Positions 6,722-14,886 of a stretch of 17,014 nt of DNA are shown in pieces; position 1 is the first letter of the stretch, and each line of letters opens with the position of its first letter. Under the pieces are notes generated by a model, which did not search any database, was not told the DNA's origin, and saw nothing but the letters and a program-made list of their open reading frames with translations. The DNA lies in NCBI GenBank assembly GCA_024638525.1, contig JAHEKB010000022.1, positions 1 through 17,014 on the forward strand, given 5' to 3'. Origin of the DNA: Bacteroidota bacterium (GTDB lineage: Bacteria; Bacteroidota; Bacteroidia; NS11-12g; UBA9320). The position numbers and the translations under genes are program-made.

Positions 6722-7768
6722 TTATGGAAGACCCGTTTCAATGGAAACGGGTTTTTTTATGCCCTTAATTCGATCGAATAACTCCCCTATCACTTCCTTC
6801 ATCTTGTCTCGCGGCGGATCCAATTGCCTAATCGTCCATGGTTCTTGCATGATGTTTATCTCATATGCAAAGACGATATCTTCAGGGTTGCTTTCAAAAG
6901 ATATTTGACCAAATCTCATATCTCTGAACACAAACCCGCTGTCCATACTCTCCATGAGAAACCAGCCATCTGAGAGCTTTGTCAAACGCTGAAAATAAGG
7001 AGTGTAGTCATTGACTAAGATTTCTCTCAGGGGAAGGTTCTTGTCGTAACGCCAAAATTCTATGTTCTTATCCTCATCCAATAATGAATAAACACCCACA
7101 TAATACGCGTCATAGGTCTCCACCGTTGCTTGCCACAATATGGAGTTGAGTAAAGTGGGTTGATGTGTCAAGCGATCATAAGCGATCTCTTGCCGATGGA
7201 GCTCTGCCTTAAAAATCCCATCAACATGCAATTTTATGAAAACAGTGTACAGCAAATAGATGGTGCTCAAGCTTATGCCAGTCCACACGAATATGCGTCG
7301 CATACGCTTTTCTCTTTTAAAGAACATAGCGAGAATGACCAAAAGCAAAAATGGCAAAGTGTAAATGGGATCTATGACATTGATGTTTTTATAGGCCAAC
7401 CGCAGGTCAAAGGGCCAGAAAAGTTGAGTTCCCCAGGTGGTATGTGCATCCAACAATGGATGGGTAAAGAAGGTCCAAAAGCTCAACATGCCCCACTCTT
7501 TCCAACTTGCCTCTTGTTTTTTACGATACAATCGGTGGATCAGCCAACCCAGTATTGGCGACGCAATCAGGCAGAAAAAAATGCTGTGAGAAAAGCCCCT
7601 ATGCATTTCATTGGCTGTAAGATCATCGGTAAAAATATTAACCAATACATCCAGATCAGGGATGGTTCCAGCAATGGCACCCCACAACATGGCTTTATTG
7701 CCAACTTTCTTGCCTAGGCAAACTTCACCTACGGCAGCTCCTAAGACAATTTGGGTGAGGGAATCCAT
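6722..7768 (-). CDS. Membrane-bound metal-dependent hydrolase (DUF457/YdjM)
   Basis: A 348-residue inner-membrane protein of the YdjM/DUF457 family. Likely metal ligands are visible: D38 and D40 in IPDLD, H56 and H61 in HRGFSHS, and H103, D107 and H109 in HPLLDAHTTWG. Several hydrophobic helices occupy residues 1-175, including one near 135-150 and one near 160-175. The C-terminal ~170 residues are soluble and less conserved. The substrate is not known for this family, although the related phospholipase-C-like fold suggests phosphoester chemistry. ATG 7768 lies 28 bp inside the upstream GNAT gene, so translation is probably coupled. It is the last gene of the four-gene operon, and its 3' end carries the terminator of the opposing unit. 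Confidence 0.85.
   Translation of the reverse strand: MDSLTQIVLGAAVGEVCLGKKVGNKAMLWGAIAGTIPDLDVLVNIFTDDLTANEMHRGFSHSIFFCLIASPILGWLIHRLYRKKQEASWKEWGMLSFWTFFTHPLLDAHTTWGTQLFWPFDLRLAYKNINVIDPIYTLPFLLLVILAMFFKREKRMRRIFVWTGISLSTIYLLYTVFIKLHVDGIFKAELHRQEIAYDRLTHQPTLLNSILWQATVETYDAYYVGVYSLLDEDKNIEFWRYDKNLPLREILVNDYTPYFQRLTKLSDGWFLMESMDSGFVFRDMRFGQISFESNPEDIVFAYEINIMQEPWTIRQLDPPRDKMKEVIGELFDRIKGIKKPVSIETGLP
6731..6758 (+). terminator. Terminator inside the 3' end of the convergent gene
   Basis: ACCCGTTTC (6731-6739) pairs with GAAACGGGT (6744-6752) around AATG, followed by seven T (6752-6758). It ends the LysE-DUF1761 unit. The same bases encode the last residues (KKPVSIETGLP) of the minus-strand DUF457 gene. 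On the minus strand the stem is followed by a shorter T run after the stop codon, so it may also work that way. Confidence 0.88.
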
Positions 7769-8961
7769 TGATCAGCTTCAGCTTTCTTAAAAGGTCTGCG
7801 AAGTTCGAAAGTACTCGGTTTTACTTTCTCAACGAATCTCTTCATTAAATGATTCACCATGGAATTGCGGTGTTTGATGTATAACCTCATGTTAACCGGA
7901 AGCGCCCCTAGACTTGATTTGAGTTGCTCGGCTGTTCTACCAAAGCGAATCTGTTCTAATTTTCTATCCAAAGCCAATTGGACAAAATCGTAGAGCATTC
8001 GCTGATAGAGTGCTAATTCCGTATTGAATTTGTAATTGATCCCCACATGAGCAGCATCGAGAAATTCCTTACAAACAAAAGAAGCACTGAATCCTATCAT
8101 CTCGCCCTTCAAATAATAGGCCACAAACTCAAACGATAGTGGCATTCGCCTTTTCAGTTCCACAAATGTTGCGGCATTTAATGTACCTAAACTAAATTCG
8201 GCACGATTAACCACTTCAAAGTGCAATGCATCGATTTCTTCGATGGCTTCCTGCATTTCTTCATCGCTTAGACTGCGTATTTCTAGAGCCGCAGATCTCT
8301 GCAATACTGATTTTGCCTTGGTTCTGAATTTAGAAGTCATTGAATGGAGGTAATCGTCTAAATTATCCCATTCAGGAGGCAGATTAAGCACCATATTGCA
8401 ATCAATTTGCAAGGGATGAAAATTGTCTTTTTTGAAGGCATCCATATTGGGGTCGTTTTCTGGATAAAGCTCTTTGACCAGCATAATGCTAGCTTTTTCT
8501 TCATTATCCAAGGACTTTGCAATCCGCTTAAAGCCCTCTGACAACAACTCCATTCCCTCTTTTTCATCAATGGTTTCACTGGCAATAAAACCATTCTCTC
8601 CGCAAACAAACAGATTGCCGCACATCACCATTCTCAAATTTGTGCTTGGCAAGAGCCCATTGACCACGCTCTCCCCCACATACCTCATTAAATAATCTTT
8701 GTAGTACTGATCAACCTCTTCTATGTCAATGATCTGAAAGTAAGCAGCCATGACAGGATTGAGCTCTGCATCATAAATCAAAACATATCTGTATTCCATG
8801 CTATCCAGCCCCAATTCGAGGCTTTTCAGATAGTCATAAGAAAGAAAAAGAGAGTCCTTAACCAAAGAAGTCCAATCCTTGTGGTTTACCAAATCTATGG
8901 AATCTGAAATGTTGAGCTTGTGTGCAGGCTCGCAGTGATGGAGAATTTTAATCAGATTCAT
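7741..8961 (-). CDS. GNAT/BioF2-like acyltransferase
   Basis: A 406-residue soluble protein. The C-terminal half has the layout of BioF2-like/FemAB-like GNAT domains: a basic helix SKFRTKAKSVLQRS (about 215-230), a strand pair around FEFVAYYLKGEMIGFSASF, and near the end IRFGRTAEQLKSSLGA followed by an RLYIKHRN strand, the family's typical R-x-G...K...LGA pattern. Members transfer acyl or aminoacyl groups, often onto peptidoglycan precursors or lipids, but the substrate cannot be inferred here. The N-terminal ~180 residues may be a second, diverged GNAT unit. ATG 8961 shares ATGA with the stop of the TlpA gene, a sign of coupled translation. No signal peptide is visible, so it is probably cytoplasmic. 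Confidence 0.65.
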   Translation of the reverse strand: MNLIKILHHCEPAHKLNISDSIDLVNHKDWTSLVKDSLFLSYDYLKSLELGLDSMEYRYVLIYDAELNPVMAAYFQIIDIEEVDQYYKDYLMRYVGESVVNGLLPSTNLRMVMCGNLFVCGENGFIASETIDEKEGMELLSEGFKRIAKSLDNEEKASIMLVKELYPENDPNMDAFKKDNFHPLQIDCNMVLNLPPEWDNLDDYLHSMTSKFRTKAKSVLQRSAALEIRSLSDEEMQEAIEEIDALHFEVVNRAEFSLGTLNAATFVELKRRMPLSFEFVAYYLKGEMIGFSASFVCKEFLDAAHVGINYKFNTELALYQRMLYDFVQLALDRKLEQIRFGRTAEQLKSSLGALPVNMRLYIKHRNSMVNHLMKRFVEKVKPSTFELRRPFKKAEADQWIPSPKLS

Positions 8962-9458
8962 AGGGTCAAAAGTTCACCAATCTTTTGGTCTAGGGCGCGA
9001 TAAATATCCTCAGAAGCATCCGAAACTTCAAATACTATTTTTCCGCCTTGGTCTACAATCAGGTTTTGCGGATAGGTCTTAACCCATCTAGATTGAATTG
9101 CAGATGTAAATTTTTCAGCCATGGTAAATTGTGTGTAGTTGAAAGGATATTTATCTAATAAAGGTTTAACTACCCCATAGGGTTCATCAGAGAAGGCTAA
9201 AAAAACGACTTCTTCATGATCTTGATACTTTTCTAGCAAGCGGTTTAAGTCGGGTATTTCAGCTATACAGCTTCCGCACCAAGTGGCCCAAACATTGACA
9301 ATAACGACTTTAGACTCAATGCTCGAATTGTTATAAACTTCACCTTCTAAGCTTTCATACTCAAAGTCTGGTAATTCTTTGCCAAGTTGAGAGCAAGCCG
9401 AAAAAAATGCGACGAACAGAACTGGAATTAGTATTTTCACGTAAAGTATAGACGGCAT
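8958..9458 (-). CDS. TlpA/ResA-like thioredoxin lipoprotein
   Basis: A 166-residue envelope thiol-disulfide oxidoreductase. The N-terminus is a lipoprotein signal with lipobox FSAC (Cys22), so it is probably membrane-anchored and faces the periplasm. The thioredoxin fold follows, with active site W-C-G-S-C (C61 and C64) in VWATWCGSCIAEIP and a likely cis-proline in TYPQNLIVD. Relatives reduce disulfides in cytochrome c maturation or other exported proteins. The start is ATG 9458 in a TGATG overlap (1 nt) with the pirin stop; a TTG three bases upstream is possible but less likely. It lies second in a four-gene operon. Confidence 0.9.
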   Translation of the reverse strand: MPSILYVKILIPVLFVAFFSACSQLGKELPDFEYESLEGEVYNNSSIESKVVIVNVWATWCGSCIAEIPDLNRLLEKYQDHEEVVFLAFSDEPYGVVKPLLDKYPFNYTQFTMAEKFTSAIQSRWVKTYPQNLIVDQGGKIVFEVSDASEDIYRALDQKIGELLTL

Positions 9459-10327
9459 CAATTGAATTCTTCTACAAGTATCCCCATTTTACCCATTTGA
9501 TAATCACGCATGGCCTCCATGATCTCTGTTTCAGAATTCATGACATAGGGGCCGTGACTTACGATTTTTTCTTCTATGGGTTGCCCTGCCAGATAGATCA
9601 ATTGCGTATCTGCGGTAAAACTCAGATTCAAGCTATCTGCACTATGATCAAAGGACAATAGCTCTTTGCTGAAGTGTCGATCCCCTGACTCTAGTTCTAG
9701 ACCTCCTTCAATGATGTAAATTACTGTATTATAGTGTTCCGAAGCTTTAAAAATTACACTCTCATCTTTCTTAGCATTTAGCCAAAAGACTTGCATTGGG
9801 CTTTCAGTTTGTATAGGACCTGTTTCATCTTCAAAGGTTCCGGATATGAGTTTTAAAGCACCCCCTTTTGACATGGAAATGCTTGGGATATCACTGGAAT
9901 TCAGTGGTTTATACGAAGGTTGTTTTCTCTTGGAAGACGCAGGTGAGTTTATCCAGACTTGAATAATTTCGTATTCTCCACCCTTTTCCAAATACGAGCG
10001 CGATGGCCTTTCGCTGTGAATTATCCCCATACCACTGTGCATCCATTGCACTCCTCCGTCTGAGACTTCGGCAATATTCCCTCTGGAATCTTGATGCCTG
10101 ACCGTTCCCTTAATCACAAAAGTGACTGGGCTAAAGCCGCGATGTGGATGTGGGCCTACTCCATGATCCCTAGGATCGCCTCCCGCTGGCAATAACGCTT
10201 TTGCATGATGCAACAGTAAAAAGGGGTCAATATTCTCTACGCCGGTAGATGGCAGGGCTTGATCCAGTAAAATCCCTCCCATATTTACTTTAAATGCATG
10301 AATTCGATGTTTGAGCTGTCGTTGCAT
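9458..10327 (-). CDS. Pirin family protein
   Basis: A 289-residue bicupin of the pirin family. The N-terminal cupin has the usual metal ligands: H60 and H62 in HPHRGF, and H104 and E106 in WMHSGMGIIHSE. Family members bind Fe(II); some are quercetin 2,3-dioxygenases and others act as redox-dependent regulators, so the exact role is open. The C-terminal cupin (about 160-270) lacks such a metal set, as is usual. The length is normal. It is the first gene of the operon leading into TlpA, GNAT and DUF457. ATG 10327 lies 66 bp from the divergent CvfB gene. Confidence 0.93.
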   Translation of the reverse strand: MQRQLKHRIHAFKVNMGGILLDQALPSTGVENIDPFLLLHHAKALLPAGGDPRDHGVGPHPHRGFSPVTFVIKGTVRHQDSRGNIAEVSDGGVQWMHSGMGIIHSERPSRSYLEKGGEYEIIQVWINSPASSKRKQPSYKPLNSSDIPSISMSKGGALKLISGTFEDETGPIQTESPMQVFWLNAKKDESVIFKASEHYNTVIYIIEGGLELESGDRHFSKELLSFDHSADSLNLSFTADTQLIYLAGQPIEEKIVSHGPYVMNSETEIMEAMRDYQMGKMGILVEEFN

Positions 10328-10353
10328 AGAATTATAACACGCAAATAAAAGGC

Positions 10354-10386
10354 TTGTTCAACAGACTGTATAATCCACTAGTTTTG
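10354..10386 (+). promoter_or_regulatory. Promoter of the CvfB gene
   Basis: A TTG (10354-10356) and TAGTTTTG (10379-10386, exact TAnnTTTG) lie 22 bases apart, close to the usual Bacteroidota spacing. The box ends seven bases before the ATG at 10394, so transcription would begin at or within a few bases of the start codon. Confidence 0.55.
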
Positions 10387-10393
10387 CGGCTTG

Positions 10394-11221
10394 ATGCAAA
10401 TTGGTGATTTTAATACTTTAAGAATAGACCGCATAAGCGGACCGGGGGCATTTCTAATGGACGAAGCGGAAGAAAGTGTACTTCTACCGGGTAAATATCT
10501 GCTGGACGATCACAAAATAGACGATTACATCAAGGTTTTTATTTACAAAGACAATGAAGGAAGGCCAATTGCCACCACCTTAAAGCCTCATCTTACGATC
10601 GGGCAATTTGGTTTCTTAGAAATAAACCAAATGAGTTCTGCTGGCGCCTTTCTAGACTTGGGTATACAGAAAGATGTTCTATTGCCTTTCAGGGAGCAAA
10701 AAGGCGAGTTGGAAGAAGGCCAGAAGGTATTGGTATACCTCTACTTAGACTCGAAATCTGAACGTTTGGTGGCCAGCCAGCGTATCCACAGGCATTTGAA
10801 GCTTCACAAAGCTGAAATCGAAGAAAAAGAAGAAGTTGAAATCATGATATGGGGCGTAAGCCCACTCGGCTATAAATGCATAGTAAACCAACGATTCTCA
10901 GGCATACTCTATAAAAATGAAGTTTTTGGTGATATCAAAACCGATGAGAGCGTCAAGGCTTTTGTCAAAAAGTGCAGACCCGATGGAAAGCTGGATTTGA
11001 GTTTGCAAGCCTTGGGGAGCAGTGGTCTTGAGCAGGCCAGTTCTAATTTATTAAAGGCTATACAGGATAATGACGGGGTCTTAGCGCTCCACGATAAAAG
11101 CAGTCCCGAAGCCATCAAATCAAGGCTGGGTATGAGTAAAAAGGCCTTTAAGAGAGCCGCAGGTCAACTCTATAAGCAAAAATTGATAGAGATTACTGAG
11201 AGTGGATTGAAATTGAAGTGA
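10394..11221 (+). CDS. CvfB-like S1 RNA-binding protein
   Basis: A 275-residue protein with the CvfB layout: three S1/OB-type beta-barrel units (about residues 1-65, 66-135, 145-210) followed by a C-terminal winged-helix part with SKKAFKRAAGQLYKQKLIEI. Staphylococcal CvfB binds RNA and affects virulence gene expression; here a general RNA-binding or post-transcriptional role is likely. The first two units share the G-x-x-G-A-F-L motif (GPGAFL and SSAGAFL), showing they are tandem repeats. ATG 10394 was preferred to the TTG three bases upstream. Its stop codon abuts the trkH stop with no spacer. Confidence 0.88.
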   Translation: MQIGDFNTLRIDRISGPGAFLMDEAEESVLLPGKYLLDDHKIDDYIKVFIYKDNEGRPIATTLKPHLTIGQFGFLEINQMSSAGAFLDLGIQKDVLLPFREQKGELEEGQKVLVYLYLDSKSERLVASQRIHRHLKLHKAEIEEKEEVEIMIWGVSPLGYKCIVNQRFSGILYKNEVFGDIKTDESVKAFVKKCRPDGKLDLSLQALGSSGLEQASSNLLKAIQDNDGVLALHDKSSPEAIKSRLGMSKKAFKRAAGQLYKQKLIEITESGLKLK

Positions 11222-12670
11222 TTACATCTTTTTCCAAAAAGCAGGAACAAACAGCATAAGGACTGTAAAGAGTTCCAGTCTTCCCAATAGCATTAAAAAG
11301 GCAAGGAAAAGCTGTTCTCCTTGTCCAAAAAAGGAGAAATTGTTGGAGGGATCTACACCTCCAATCCCTGGACCAATATTTCCTAGACATGCTATCGCTG
11401 CGCCAGCACTGGTCAATAAGTCGTAGCCAAAGCCGCTTATAACAGCGCACGCCACAACGAAAGTGAAGAGGTATATGAAGAAGAAGGCGAGAATATTATA
11501 CACGATGTTTTGCCCGACAGCATGACCATTATAACGCACTGGCAATATTCCTCTGGGATGCAGTAAACGCTTGAATTCTGCGTAGCCGTTTTTTAATATG
11601 ATAATGTGCCTCACAATTTTTACTCCTCCTGCCGTAGAACCCGCAGAACCTCCTGTAAACATCAATAAGATGATCAGCATCAGTGCCAAAGTGGTCCAAG
11701 TGGCATAATTCGCAGTAGCATAGCCGGTCGTTGTGAGAATGGACACCACTTGAAACAAGCTCTTTCTAAAGCTTTCTTCAAAACTACCGTGACCATTTAA
11801 AAACAGTATTACCCCTATAGAAAGGCTAAAAGCGACAATGAGCAAGCTGTACACCCTAAATTCTTCATTGGCAATGACCTTTTTAAACAGGCCTTTCATC
11901 ATGAAATATATGATACTGAAGTTGATTCCTCCAAAGATCATAAATACAGAAATGATGTACTCTATGGCCGGCGACTGAAAGGCAGCGATGCTCATGTTTC
12001 TCGTGGAAAATCCTCCAGTTGACATGGTGGTAAAGGAGTGATTGATCGCATCTAACCAACTCATTCCAGCTCCCTTTAAACAAATTACTTCAAGCCCAGT
12101 CAGGAAAACATAAATGGCCCATAGCCTCTTTGCCGTATCGGTTATTTTGGGATGAAGCTTGTCGTTGGAAGGGCCAGGAGATTCAGCCATAAACATTTGC
12201 ATACCACCTACGCCGAACATGGGCAATATGGCAACGGTTAAGACAATGATTCCCATGCCTCCAATCCATTGGGTCATACTTCTCCAAAGCAACAAACCTT
12301 GTGGAAGCGCTTCTATGTCGTTGATGATGGATGCGCCGGTGGTTGTATAGCCCGAAAGGGTTTCAAAGATGGCAGATGGCACATTGGAGATCACACCGCT
12401 GATGAGAAAGGGCAAGGAACCCGTGATAGCCAATACCAGCCAACCCATAGTTACTATAATGTAGCCCTCCCTCCTGCCTACTTCTCGCGCTGATTTTCGG
12501 CTTAAAAACATAATGATCAAGCCAAAATTTGCTGATAGCACAGAAGACATGAGAAGAGCATAGAAATCATCTCCTCCATAAAACCAACTGACGGGTAGGC
12601 AAAATGCCATGAATACGCCATTGAGCAACATCAGGGTTGCCAGAACATGAATTATGGCTTTATACTTCAC
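11222..12670 (-). CDS. trkH: Trk potassium uptake transporter, membrane subunit
   Basis: A 482-residue inner-membrane K+ channel-like subunit. All four filter loops are visible: TTTG (109-112), STGG (217-220), TTTGY (313-317) and LGNIGPG (429-435). The intramembrane gating stretch is GGSAGSTAGGVK (340-351). Family members take up K+ when the cytoplasmic TrkA ring binds nucleotide. The start is GTG at 12670, overlapping the trkA TAG stop by one base (TAGTG). No nearer in-frame alternative fits the first helix. Translation is probably coupled to trkA. The stop codon is adjacent to the convergent CvfB stop, leaving no intergenic terminator. Confidence 0.96.
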   Translation of the reverse strand: MKYKAIIHVLATLMLLNGVFMAFCLPVSWFYGGDDFYALLMSSVLSANFGLIIMFLSRKSAREVGRREGYIIVTMGWLVLAITGSLPFLISGVISNVPSAIFETLSGYTTTGASIINDIEALPQGLLLWRSMTQWIGGMGIIVLTVAILPMFGVGGMQMFMAESPGPSNDKLHPKITDTAKRLWAIYVFLTGLEVICLKGAGMSWLDAINHSFTTMSTGGFSTRNMSIAAFQSPAIEYIISVFMIFGGINFSIIYFMMKGLFKKVIANEEFRVYSLLIVAFSLSIGVILFLNGHGSFEESFRKSLFQVVSILTTTGYATANYATWTTLALMLIILLMFTGGSAGSTAGGVKIVRHIIILKNGYAEFKRLLHPRGILPVRYNGHAVGQNIVYNILAFFFIYLFTFVVACAVISGFGYDLLTSAGAAIACLGNIGPGIGGVDPSNNFSFFGQGEQLFLAFLMLLGRLELFTVLMLFVPAFWKKM

Positions 12671-14010
12671 TATTTAAAGTATTCTAAGGTCTTCTTAATG
12701 GCAGAAGGAATTGCGAACACCACTACCTTGTCTTCGGGCATAATCTGAAAATCTTCTTCTGCAATCCAAGATTTATCTTTCCTGATTACACCGCCTATCT
12801 TTGCGTGCTCTGGCAGTTTCAATTTTCCTATCGGTTTACGGGTGACCTTGGATCCTTCTACGGCCAATACTTCTAGCACTTCTGCATCCACTCCGTGTAA
12901 ACCAGCAATGTTTACGACATGTGCTTGCCTGACATACCGAAAAATACTGTTGGCTGCCAAAAGCTTTTTATTGATTAAAGTATCTATTCCAATGTTCTGA
13001 GATAAGTGGATATAATCCATATTCTCCACCATGGCTATGGTCTTCTTTACCCCGTGATTCTTGGCTACTAAGCAACTCATGATATTAGTTTCAGAGTTCC
13101 CCGTCACGGCTATAAAGGCATCCATTTTCTCTATGTTCTCTTCTTCCAAGAGATTGACGTCGTGACCATCGTCATTGATTACCAAAACATCAGGCAGTTT
13201 ATCCGCTAATTCAAAGCAACGTTCACTGTCCGATTCAATGATCTTGACATTCTTTCTTCTTCCTAATTTCCTTGCTGCATTAAAGCCCACATTACCACCA
13301 CCCATGATCATCACATTCTTGATTTCCAGTCTCTTAGAGCCAAATAGATCCCTTAATTCATCCACTCCTTCTGGAAGACACAGAAAAAAAACGTGATCGT
13401 TCAATGAAAAAACATCTTCTGCTTGTGGAATAATGGTTCCGTGGTTTCTATGGATGGCAATTGGGGTAAAATGCTTGTTATTCGATCGCTCTGACAAATG
13501 CTCCATGCTTTCATCCAATAAGCTGGAATGCTCTGAAATATAGGTTCCCAACAAGGTCAATTTACCAAATTCAAAATCAAAGGCATCGGTGAAGGAAGAT
13601 CTTCGCAAAAGACGAATGATCTCATGAGAAGCCAATTCTTCTGGTGAAATAATCATGTCTATCCCCATGTTTTGGAGATTTAAACGGTCTTTGAGTTTGA
13701 CGAATTCAGCATTATTTACCCGTGCAACGGTTCGTTTAGCTCCGAGTTGCTTGCCCAGTGTTGCCACAGTGAGATTAACGGTTTCTGACGAAGTAACAGC
13801 TATGAGAAGATCAGTATCATCCATGCCAATCTTGTCTAAAATTACTACAGAATAAGCACTGCCGGTGACGGCAAGCAAGTCCATTTCCGTTTCAGCCCTC
13901 TTTAAGATTTTGCTGTTGGTGTCTATTAAGACAATGCTGTGCGCCTCTTTGGTCAAGAGTTTGGCCAAGTGGTAACCCACTTCCCCAGCGCCGGCAATCA
14001 CGATCTTCAT
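12670..14010 (-). CDS. trkA: Trk system regulatory subunit
   Basis: A 446-residue cytoplasmic regulator with two RCK_N-RCK_C halves. Each half has a Rossmann nucleotide site: GAGEVG (G7, G9, G12) with an acidic D30 at the end of beta-2, and GGGNVG (G237, G239, G242) with ESD downstream. The RCK_C parts lie around 140-215 and 370-446. TrkA tetramers bind NAD(H) or ATP/ADP and gate TrkH. Length and layout match the double-RCK TrkA type. It is transcribed first, with trkH next and overlapping by one base. A TAATTTTG -7 box lies eight bases before the ATG. Confidence 0.96.
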   Translation of the reverse strand: MKIVIAGAGEVGYHLAKLLTKEAHSIVLIDTNSKILKRAETEMDLLAVTGSAYSVVILDKIGMDDTDLLIAVTSSETVNLTVATLGKQLGAKRTVARVNNAEFVKLKDRLNLQNMGIDMIISPEELASHEIIRLLRRSSFTDAFDFEFGKLTLLGTYISEHSSLLDESMEHLSERSNNKHFTPIAIHRNHGTIIPQAEDVFSLNDHVFFLCLPEGVDELRDLFGSKRLEIKNVMIMGGGNVGFNAARKLGRRKNVKIIESDSERCFELADKLPDVLVINDDGHDVNLLEEENIEKMDAFIAVTGNSETNIMSCLVAKNHGVKKTIAMVENMDYIHLSQNIGIDTLINKKLLAANSIFRYVRQAHVVNIAGLHGVDAEVLEVLAVEGSKVTRKPIGKLKLPEHAKIGGVIRKDKSWIAEEDFQIMPEDKVVVFAIPSAIKKTLEYFK

Positions 14011-14018
14011 TTAGTTAG

Positions 14019-14048
14019 CAAAATTAGAGCTTGTTCAGTGATTTGAAA
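14019..14048 (-). promoter_or_regulatory. Promoter of trkA-trkH
   Basis: On the minus strand TTTC (14048-14045, one mismatch to TTTG) is followed after 18 bases by TAATTTTG (14026-14019), an exact TAnnTTTG. The expected transcription start is within about four bases of the trkA ATG at 14010. Confidence 0.5.
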
Positions 14049-14068
14049 GTAAATACCTAGAAAGATAA

Positions 14069-14506
14069 TCATGGCTTTTCTACAACAGCCATAATACTTC
14101 TGGCAGAAGCTATATGTGTCCTCTGGCCATTTTCCAAACTGTATACTCTAGCTTTACAATAAACTAACTTAGAACCTATCTTTTCTACCTCTCCTGTAGC
14201 ATGGAGTTCGTCGCCGAGACCAGGATTGAGAAAATCAATACTCAAATTGGCAGTAACCACTCCTTTGCCTACCGGCATTAAGCTATAGGCTGCAAAGCCC
14301 ATGGTAATATCCATCAAACTAGCCGTAACTCCACCGTGTACAAATCCAAATTGTTGGAGATGTTTTTGCTCGAGCTTCATCTCTCCTTTGACCATCCCTT
14401 CGCTTATGTCTGTAAGATCAAATCCAATATGGTGCATAAAATGCTGACCCTTTAGCTTTTCTCTGATGGTTTCCTTGAATTTGGGGTTTTGTGCTCTAAA
14501 GCTCAT
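14069..14506 (-). CDS. PaaI-type hotdog thioesterase
   Basis: A 145-residue single hotdog-fold protein. The GFVHGGVTASLMDITMG segment (H57, G58, G59 and D66) is the active-site loop and helix of PaaI/YbgC-like acyl-CoA thioesterases, with the central helix after HGG. The later strand NLSIDFLNPG is typical. It probably hydrolyses an acyl- or aryl-CoA, but the substrate cannot be told. I chose ATG 14506, which begins MSFRAQNPKF one base after the upstream TPR stop. A longer start at 14539 would run into that gene. Confidence 0.88.
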   Translation of the reverse strand: MSFRAQNPKFKETIREKLKGQHFMHHIGFDLTDISEGMVKGEMKLEQKHLQQFGFVHGGVTASLMDITMGFAAYSLMPVGKGVVTANLSIDFLNPGLGDELHATGEVEKIGSKLVYCKARVYSLENGQRTHIASARSIMAVVEKP

Positions 14507-14507
14507 A

Positions 14508-14831
14508 TTAATCGTATAAAAGTTCATCGTAAGCAGCACGCAATTCTCTTAAGCTATGCTGTTCGCCTAATTCCTTGCAGACTGCCATTCCCTCCTCATA
14601 TATCTCGATGGCTTTGTCTATCTCATCTTGTCTTTCCAAAAGTTTTGCGTAATGATAATAGGTGGGATGGTATTTGGGAAATTTGTTCATCACTTGTTCA
14701 AAGATCTCTTTCGCTTTGGAGTCATTTGAAGCACCAACGTATTCTATACCCAATGCATAGTGAAGAAACGGGTCTTCGCTCTGACTCTCCAGAAGCTTTT
14801 GTATCTGCTCTATTCTCGAACTATTTGCCAA
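14508..14831 (-). CDS. Small tetratricopeptide-repeat protein
   Basis: A 107-residue, highly charged helical protein with about two to three TPR-like units: LHYALGIEYVGASNDSKAKE, then YHYAKLLERQDEIDKAIEIYEEG. No signal peptide is visible, so it is probably a cytoplasmic adaptor; the partner is unknown. The only usual start is TTG at 14831, because an in-frame TAA lies four codons upstream and the next ATG is at codon 48, within the repeats. It is the first gene of a two-gene unit with the thioesterase and is divergent from etfB. Confidence 0.8.
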   Translation of the reverse strand: MANSSRIEQIQKLLESQSEDPFLHYALGIEYVGASNDSKAKEIFEQVMNKFPKYHPTYYHYAKLLERQDEIDKAIEIYEEGMAVCKELGEQHSLRELRAAYDELLYD

Positions 14832-14858
14832 ATACTTTGCTTATTAATGATACTTTTG
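14825..14858 (+). promoter_or_regulatory. Promoter of etfB-etfA
   Basis: TTG (14825-14827) and TACTTTTG (14851-14858, exact TAnnTTTG) are 23 bases apart, slightly long. Initiation near 14863 gives a leader of about 24 bases before the ATG at 14887. The -33 element lies in the 5' end of the divergent TPR gene. Confidence 0.5.
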
Positions 14859-14886
14859 CACCTCAATTTTAAAACAAAATTTTTGA

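Noticed and set aside
7160..7717. 185-codon plus-strand ORF within the DUF457 gene
   Set aside because: It is fully antisense to a gene with clear metal-binding motifs, and its composition is not protein-like.
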